Shown piece by piece: positions 52,796 through 56,584 of a stretch of DNA of 56,584 nucleotides. Source of the stretch: Pelagibacterales bacterium MED-G43 (GTDB lineage Bacteria > Pseudomonadota > Alphaproteobacteria > Pelagibacterales > Pelagibacteraceae); NCBI GenBank assembly GCA_002457475.1, contig NTJK01000001.1, positions 1 through 56,584 on the forward strand. The letters are read 5' to 3'. The stretch's first letter is position 1; the number at the start of each line of letters is the position of its first letter. A model generated the notes under the pieces. The model ran no database searches. It saw only the letters and a program-made list of their open reading frames with translations, and had not been told where the DNA came from. A program made the position numbers and the translations under genes.

Positions 52796-55463
52796 TTTTT
52801 TTTAATACAGCTTTATAGGCGTTTTCAATTTTGGTTTCATCAACTCCTCCTGCTTGTGCAAAGTCTTTTCTTCCTCCCCCTCCTTTACCGCCTAGAATAG
52901 AAGCTGCTATTTTTACTAACTCAACTGCATCAAATTTTTCTGTTAAATCTTTTGTAACACCAACTGAAACGCCTACTTTTCCATCATAAATAGAGAAAGC
53001 AATTAGAATTCCTTTCTTTATATCTTTTTTCCCAGAGTCAATAATTGTTCTTAATTCTTTTGAAGGAAGATTTTTTATAGATTGATACCTTAAAGTAAAA
53101 TCTTTAATTTTACTATCTTTAATAATATTTTTACTCTTATCTGCGATTACATTTTTTAAATTGGCTTGATCTAGTTGTTTATTTAAATTTTTTAAATTTT
53201 CAGTTGTACTTAATTCGTTGCTGTAATTAGGTCCAATTTTAAGTTTCTCTAAAGCTTTTTTAATAATTTTAATTTCTTCATTCAATTTAATCTCTTTTGA
53301 AGATTGAGTTTGTTTTAGATTTTTTTCATATTCTACAAGCTGCTCTGCTCTTAAAGCTTCAACTCGTCTTACTCCAGAAGATATCGACGACTGACTTATT
53401 ATTTTAAATCTACCTATTTCTGATGTATTTGATACATGTGTTCCGCCACATAATTCTGTTGAAAAATACTTATTCTTTTCTTCTCCCATAGACAAAACTC
53501 TGACTTCATCTCCATATTTCTCGCCAAATAATGCTAAAGCTCCATTGTCAACTGCCTCCTTTGGAGTCATAATTCGAGTTTTAACGTCACTGGCTTTAGA
53601 AACCATATCGTTTACTAAATCTTCAATCTTATTAATTTCATTTTTTTCGATTGGTTTATTGTGGCTAAAATCAAATCTTAACTTTTCAGGACTTACTAAA
53701 GAGCCTTTCTGAGTAACATGTTTACCTAATGTCCTTCGTAAAGCTTCGTGTAGTAAATGAGTTGCTGAATGATATGCTTTAGCATCGTTTCGTCTTCTAG
53801 CATTTATCTCTAAATTTACATTTTCTCCAACTTTTACAGATCCTGTTATTACTTTTCCAACATGCACATGAAGATCACCCATTTTTTTTTGCGTATCTAA
53901 AATTTCTATTTTACATTTTGATGTTTTTATCTCTCCCTGGTCACCTACCTGTCCTCCAGACTCTCCATAAAAAGGTGTTTGATTAGTTATAAGCTCAATT
54001 TCATCATTTTCTTTTGCTTCATTAATAAAATCTTTTCCTTTTGATATTTTTAAAACTACTCCCTCAGCTTTATTAAATTCATAGCCCAAAAATTCCGTAG
54101 GATCTAATTCCTCTCGTATTTTAAACCATTTTTCCTCTAAAGATTTGTCTCCCGAACCTTTCCAGTTTGCTCTAGCTAAAGCTTTACTTTTTTCCATATC
54201 ATTATCAAAACCTTTGTTGTCTATTTTGATATCTTTTGATCTCAAAATATCAGCTGTAAGATCTAAGGGAAATCCATAAGTGTCATAAAGTTTAAATGCT
54301 ATTTCACCAGGAAGAATTTTGTTTTGAACTTTATCTAAATTTTCATTTAATATTTTTATTCCTCGTTCTAATAGCGAAGAAAACTTTTCTTCCTCATTTT
54401 TTAAAGTTTCTACGATTAAATCTTTTCCTCTAGCGAGCTCGGGATAACTTTGTTTCATTTCGCTCATTAAAACATCAAACAATTTATAAAAAATTGTTTC
54501 TTTGCCTCCAAGAGTATGAGCGTGTCTCATTCCACGTCTCATTATTCTTCTTAGTACATAACCACGTCCCTCATTTGAAGGTAAAATTCCTTCAGCGATT
54601 AAAAAACTGCTAGCTCTCAAATGATCTGCGATCACCCTATGACTTGCAATTGTTTGATCATTTATAGGTGACTTCAATAGTTCAGCGGACGCGCTCATTA
54701 TTTTTTTAAAGTGATCGATATTATAATTATCGTGGGTTCCTTGAAGAACTGCTGTCATTCGCTCTAGCCCCATTCCAGTATCTACTGATGGTTTTGGTAA
54801 ATTTATTCTTTTATCTTTTGATATTTGTTCATATTGCATAAATACCAAATTCCATATCTCAATAAATCTATCTCCGTCTTCATCAGGACTTCCTGGTGGT
54901 CCGCCTTTTAATTTTTCACCATGATCATAAAATATTTCAGAGCACGGGCCACATGGACCTGTATCACCCATTGACCAAAAATTATCTGATGTTGCTATTT
55001 TAATTATCTTATCATCACTTAAGCCTGCTATTTTTTTCCAAAGTTTAAATGACTCTTCATCTTCATGAAAAACTGTAACTGAGAGTTTTTCTTTAGGTAG
55101 TTGAAAATCTTTGGTTAATAAGTTCCAAGCATGAATAATTGCCTGTTCTTTAAAATAATCTCCAAAGGAAAAATTTCCCAACATTTCAAAAAAAGTATGG
55201 TGTCTTGGTGTATATCCTACATTTTCTAAATCATTATGTTTTCCACCAGCTCTTACACATTTTTGAGATGTTGTAGCTGTTTTGTATTCTCTTTTTTCTA
55301 AACCTGTGAATACATTTTTAAATTGAACCATACCTGAATTTGTAAACATCAAAGTAGGATCATTGTTTGGAACTAAGTTACTAGAGTCTATAATCTTGTG
55401 ATTATTTTTTTTGAAATAATCTAAGAATTTTTTTCTAACATCAGTAAGTAAAATTTGGCCCAT
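52788..55463 (-). CDS. alaS: Alanyl-tRNA synthetase
   Basis: An 891-residue multi-domain synthetase. The catalytic domain begins [20 protein letters not shown] and has [25 protein letters not shown] and [13 protein letters not shown]; the editing domain has the zinc site [12 protein letters not shown] and CGGTHV; the C-terminal C-Ala domain ends in a glycine-rich [16 protein letters not shown]. It charges tRNA-Ala and clears mischarged Ser/Gly. No neighbouring recA (the common alphaproteobacterial partner) is seen. Confidence 0.98.
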   Translation of the reverse strand: MGQILLTDVRKKFLDYFKKNNHKIIDSSNLVPNNDPTLMFTNSGMVQFKNVFTGLEKREYKTATTSQKCVRAGGKHNDLENVGYTPRHHTFFEMLGNFSFGDYFKEQAIIHAWNLLTKDFQLPKEKLSVTVFHEDEESFKLWKKIAGLSDDKIIKIATSDNFWSMGDTGPCGPCSEIFYDHGEKLKGGPPGSPDEDGDRFIEIWNLVFMQYEQISKDKRINLPKPSVDTGMGLERMTAVLQGTHDNYNIDHFKKIMSASAELLKSPINDQTIASHRVIADHLRASSFLIAEGILPSNEGRGYVLRRIMRRGMRHAHTLGGKETIFYKLFDVLMSEMKQSYPELARGKDLIVETLKNEEEKFSSLLERGIKILNENLDKVQNKILPGEIAFKLYDTYGFPLDLTADILRSKDIKIDNKGFDNDMEKSKALARANWKGSGDKSLEEKWFKIREELDPTEFLGYEFNKAEGVVLKISKGKDFINEAKENDEIELITNQTPFYGESGGQVGDQGEIKTSKCKIEILDTQKKMGDLHVHVGKVITGSVKVGENVNLEINARRRNDAKAYHSATHLLHEALRRTLGKHVTQKGSLVSPEKLRFDFSHNKPIEKNEINKIEDLVNDMVSKASDVKTRIMTPKEAVDNGALALFGEKYGDEVRVLSMGEEKNKYFSTELCGGTHVSNTSEIGRFKIISQSSISSGVRRVEALRAEQLVEYEKNLKQTQSSKEIKLNEEIKIIKKALEKLKIGPNYSNELSTTENLKNLNKQLDQANLKNVIADKSKNIIKDSKIKDFTLRYQSIKNLPSKELRTIIDSGKKDIKKGILIAFSIYDGKVGVSVGVTKDLTEKFDAVELVKIAASILGGKGGGGRKDFAQAGGVDETKIENAYKAVLKKIN

Positions 55464-55506
55464 ATTTAATTAAATACAGATATTTTAGAACTTGTCTATA
55501 AAGAGA

Positions 55507-55881
55507 TTAATTTGCAGCTTTTTTATCGTTGTCTACTACAACACAAATTTCAGATTTTGTTAAAAATCTTTGCCCCGTTCCATTATCAAGGGAAAACATG
55601 CCTCCAATCCCTTTTACAGCATCAATTGTTAGATCTGTATGTTTCCACTTTTCATATTGATCTTCATTCATATAGAAAGGGGTTCCATCAACCTCTCCCA
55701 ATTTTACGTCGCTGTTTCCCACTTGATATTCTTTTGCTGGAAAACACATTGGCGCGCTTCCATCACAGCATCCACCTGATTGGTGAAATAGAAGATCATC
55801 TCCGTGTACTTCTTTGAGTTCATTGAGTAACTTTTTTGCTGATAAGGTGAATGATACTTTCATTTCAATATTTCGGCCCAT
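55507..55881 (-). CDS. DUF779 protein, companion of aldehyde dehydrogenase
   Basis: A protein of 118 or 124 residues. The DUF779 core is clear: LLFHQSGGCCDGSAPMCFPAKEY, GEVDGTPFYMNEDQYEKWKHTDLTIDAV and GRGG-like GIGGMFSLDNGTGQRFLTKSEIC. The cysteines of GGCCDGSAPMC are candidate metal or redox ligands. DUF779 genes are usually next to ExaC/AldB-type aldehyde dehydrogenases, as here; the role is not established. The upstream ATG (55881) lies within the 3' arm of a strong hairpin, and the ATG at 55863 gives MKVSFTLSAKKLL, the more typical N-terminus, so 55863 is the more likely start. Confidence 0.88.
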   Translation of the reverse strand: MGRNIEMKVSFTLSAKKLLNELKEVHGDDLLFHQSGGCCDGSAPMCFPAKEYQVGNSDVKLGEVDGTPFYMNEDQYEKWKHTDLTIDAVKGIGGMFSLDNGTGQRFLTKSEICVVVDNDKKAAN

Positions 55882-55899
55882 GATTTAGAATCATGGACC
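55875..55899 (-). repeat. Strong intercistronic hairpin between aldehyde dehydrogenase and DUF779
   Basis: In the minus-strand transcript GGUCCAUGAUU pairs with AAUCAUGGGCC around a 3-nt loop: an 11-bp stem with one G-U pair. It lies 16 nt after the dehydrogenase stop and contains the upstream DUF779 ATG in its 3' arm. No U-tract follows on either strand, so it does not look like an intrinsic terminator. Confidence 0.8.
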
Positions 55900-55914
55900 A
55901 TTATATATTGTTGG

Positions 55915-56584
55915 TTAAAAGAAGCCTAATTTTTTCTCACTGTAAGACACGTGTAAGTTCTTCACTTGTCTGTAATGATTTAACATCATTTTATGAGTTT
56001 CTCTTCCGATACCAGATTGTTTGTATCCGCCAAATGCAGCATGAGCTGGATATGCATGGTAGCAGTTTGTCCAAACTCTACCTGCTTGTATACCTCTACC
56101 CATTCTGTAAGCAACGTTACCATCTCTAGTCCAAACACCTGCTCCTAATCCATAAAGAGTATCATTAGCTATTTCTAATGCTTCTTTTTCATCTTTAAAC
56201 TTAGTAACCGATACTACTGGTCCAAAGATTTCCTCTTGGAATATTCGCATATTGTTTTTGCCTTCAAAGATAGTTGGTTGGATATAGTTTCCTTTTTCTA
56301 ATCCGCTATTAATTTTAGCTGCACTACCACCACATAGAACTTTGGCACCTTCTTTCTTACCTAAGTCTAAGTAAGATTTAATTTTTTCCATTTGTTCTAG
56401 TGAAGCTTGAGCTCCAATCATAGTTTCCATTTTTAAAGGATTGTCTTGTTTTACAGCTTTTGTTCTTGCAATGGCTCTTTCCATGAATTTATCATAGATA
56501 GACTCTTGAATTAAAGCTCTACTTGGACAAGTACAAACTTCTCCTTGGTTAAGCGTAAACATAGCAAAACCTTCTAAACATTTG
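55915..56584 (-). CDS. Aldehyde dehydrogenase, ExaC/AldB-like, C-terminal part (cut by window edge)
   Basis: The last 222 or so residues are visible; the reading frame is open to the window edge. [15 protein letters not shown] carries the catalytic cysteine region, followed by [41 protein letters not shown], the family Glu-Glu-x-Phe-Gly-Pro motif, and [17 protein letters not shown] at the C-terminus. The CTCPSR variant and the DUF779 neighbour point to the ExaC/AldB/AcoD group that oxidises acetaldehyde and related short aldehydes with NAD. The N-terminal cofactor domain is outside the window. It is the upstream gene of the DUF779 pair. Confidence 0.93.
   Translation of the reverse strand, partial: KCLEGFAMFTLNQGEVCTCPSRALIQESIYDKFMERAIARTKAVKQDNPLKMETMIGAQASLEQMEKIKSYLDLGKKEGAKVLCGGSAAKINSGLEKGNYIQPTIFEGKNNMRIFQEEIFGPVVSVTKFKDEKEALEIANDTLYGLGAGVWTRDGNVAYRMGRGIQAGRVWTNCYHAYPAHAAFGGYKQSGIGRETHKMMLNHYRQVKNLHVSYSEKKLGFF

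Noticed and set aside
1..56584. Defence system, prophage, CRISPR, secretion or biosynthetic cluster
   Set aside because: I read through every gap and gene and found only housekeeping or conserved envelope genes; no integrase, transposase, repeats in arrays or clustered unknown genes.

Overview
The window is chromosomal core sequence from a very AT-rich, genome-streamlined alphaproteobacterium, most like the SAR11 clade (Pelagibacterales). This rests on the strong A/T bias, lysine/asparagine/isoleucine-rich proteins, near-total absence of spacers, alphaproteobacterial gene neighbourhoods (accB-accC with DUF2155 and an NDUFA12-like protein; hdaA beside purM-purN; lptF-lptG-lptD-surA-pdxA-rsmA; rpsF-rpsR-rplI-dnaB ... 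cvpA-purF) and a eukaryote-like NADP isocitrate dehydrogenase. Another AT-rich streamlined alphaproteobacterium cannot be excluded. I see no rRNA, tRNA, CRISPR array, insertion sequence, prophage or attachment site. The longest stretch without a gene is about 145 bp (12866-13010).

Layout. 1-4040 (-): iscR-sufB-sufC-sufD-sufS iron-sulfur assembly operon, cut off in sufS. 4172-9416: an alpha/beta hydrolase, anmK, tyrS and an AsmA/YhdP-like envelope protein. 9413-12865 (-): penicillin-binding protein 1A overlapping prfB, which carries the classical programmed +1 frameshift. 13011-18036: RNase E/G, thiS-thiG (-), aroQ-accB-accC (+). 18033-26727: DUF2155, an NDUFA12-like complex I protein, an orphan class II ribonucleotide-reductase-like domain protein, aspS-hdaA-DUF2066 (-), purM-purN (+), ndk and pepA (-). 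26860-34046 (+): lptF-lptG-lptD-surA-pdxA-rsmA, covering LPS transport, outer-membrane protein folding, a divergent PdxA and ribosome maturation. 34013-36584 (-): fabD-fabG-acpP-gmk. 36687-43764 (+): rpsF-rpsR-rplI, dnaB, an MMPL/RND transporter, cvpA, purF. 43761-51518 (-): nine tightly packed genes, psd-pssA-rlmE-guaB-TPR-guaA-panB-yfgM-bamB. 51581-56584: icd (+), then alaS, and a DUF779 protein with an aldehyde dehydrogenase cut by the window end (-).

Genes that work together: GMP synthesis (guaB, guaA, gmk), IMP synthesis (purF, purM, purN), phosphatidylethanolamine synthesis (psd, pssA), fatty-acid initiation (accB, accC, fabD, fabG, acpP), outer-membrane biogenesis (lptD/F/G, surA, bamB, yhdP-like) and Fe-S assembly. 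Same-strand neighbours commonly overlap by 1-14 nt, which points to translational coupling.

There is no obvious new multigene system such as a defence island or biosynthetic cluster. What deserves attention is how core genes have been altered: an IMP dehydrogenase with its CBS module removed, an RNase E without any cysteine and so without the Zn-link, a PdxA that keeps its metal ligands but has lost substrate-site residues, a stand-alone piece of a B12-type ribonucleotide reductase, thiS glycine codons that double as the thiG ribosome-binding site, a strong hairpin between aldehyde dehydrogenase and DUF779, and conserved gene blocks with members missing (fabF-mltG-yicC, alr-radA, aat).
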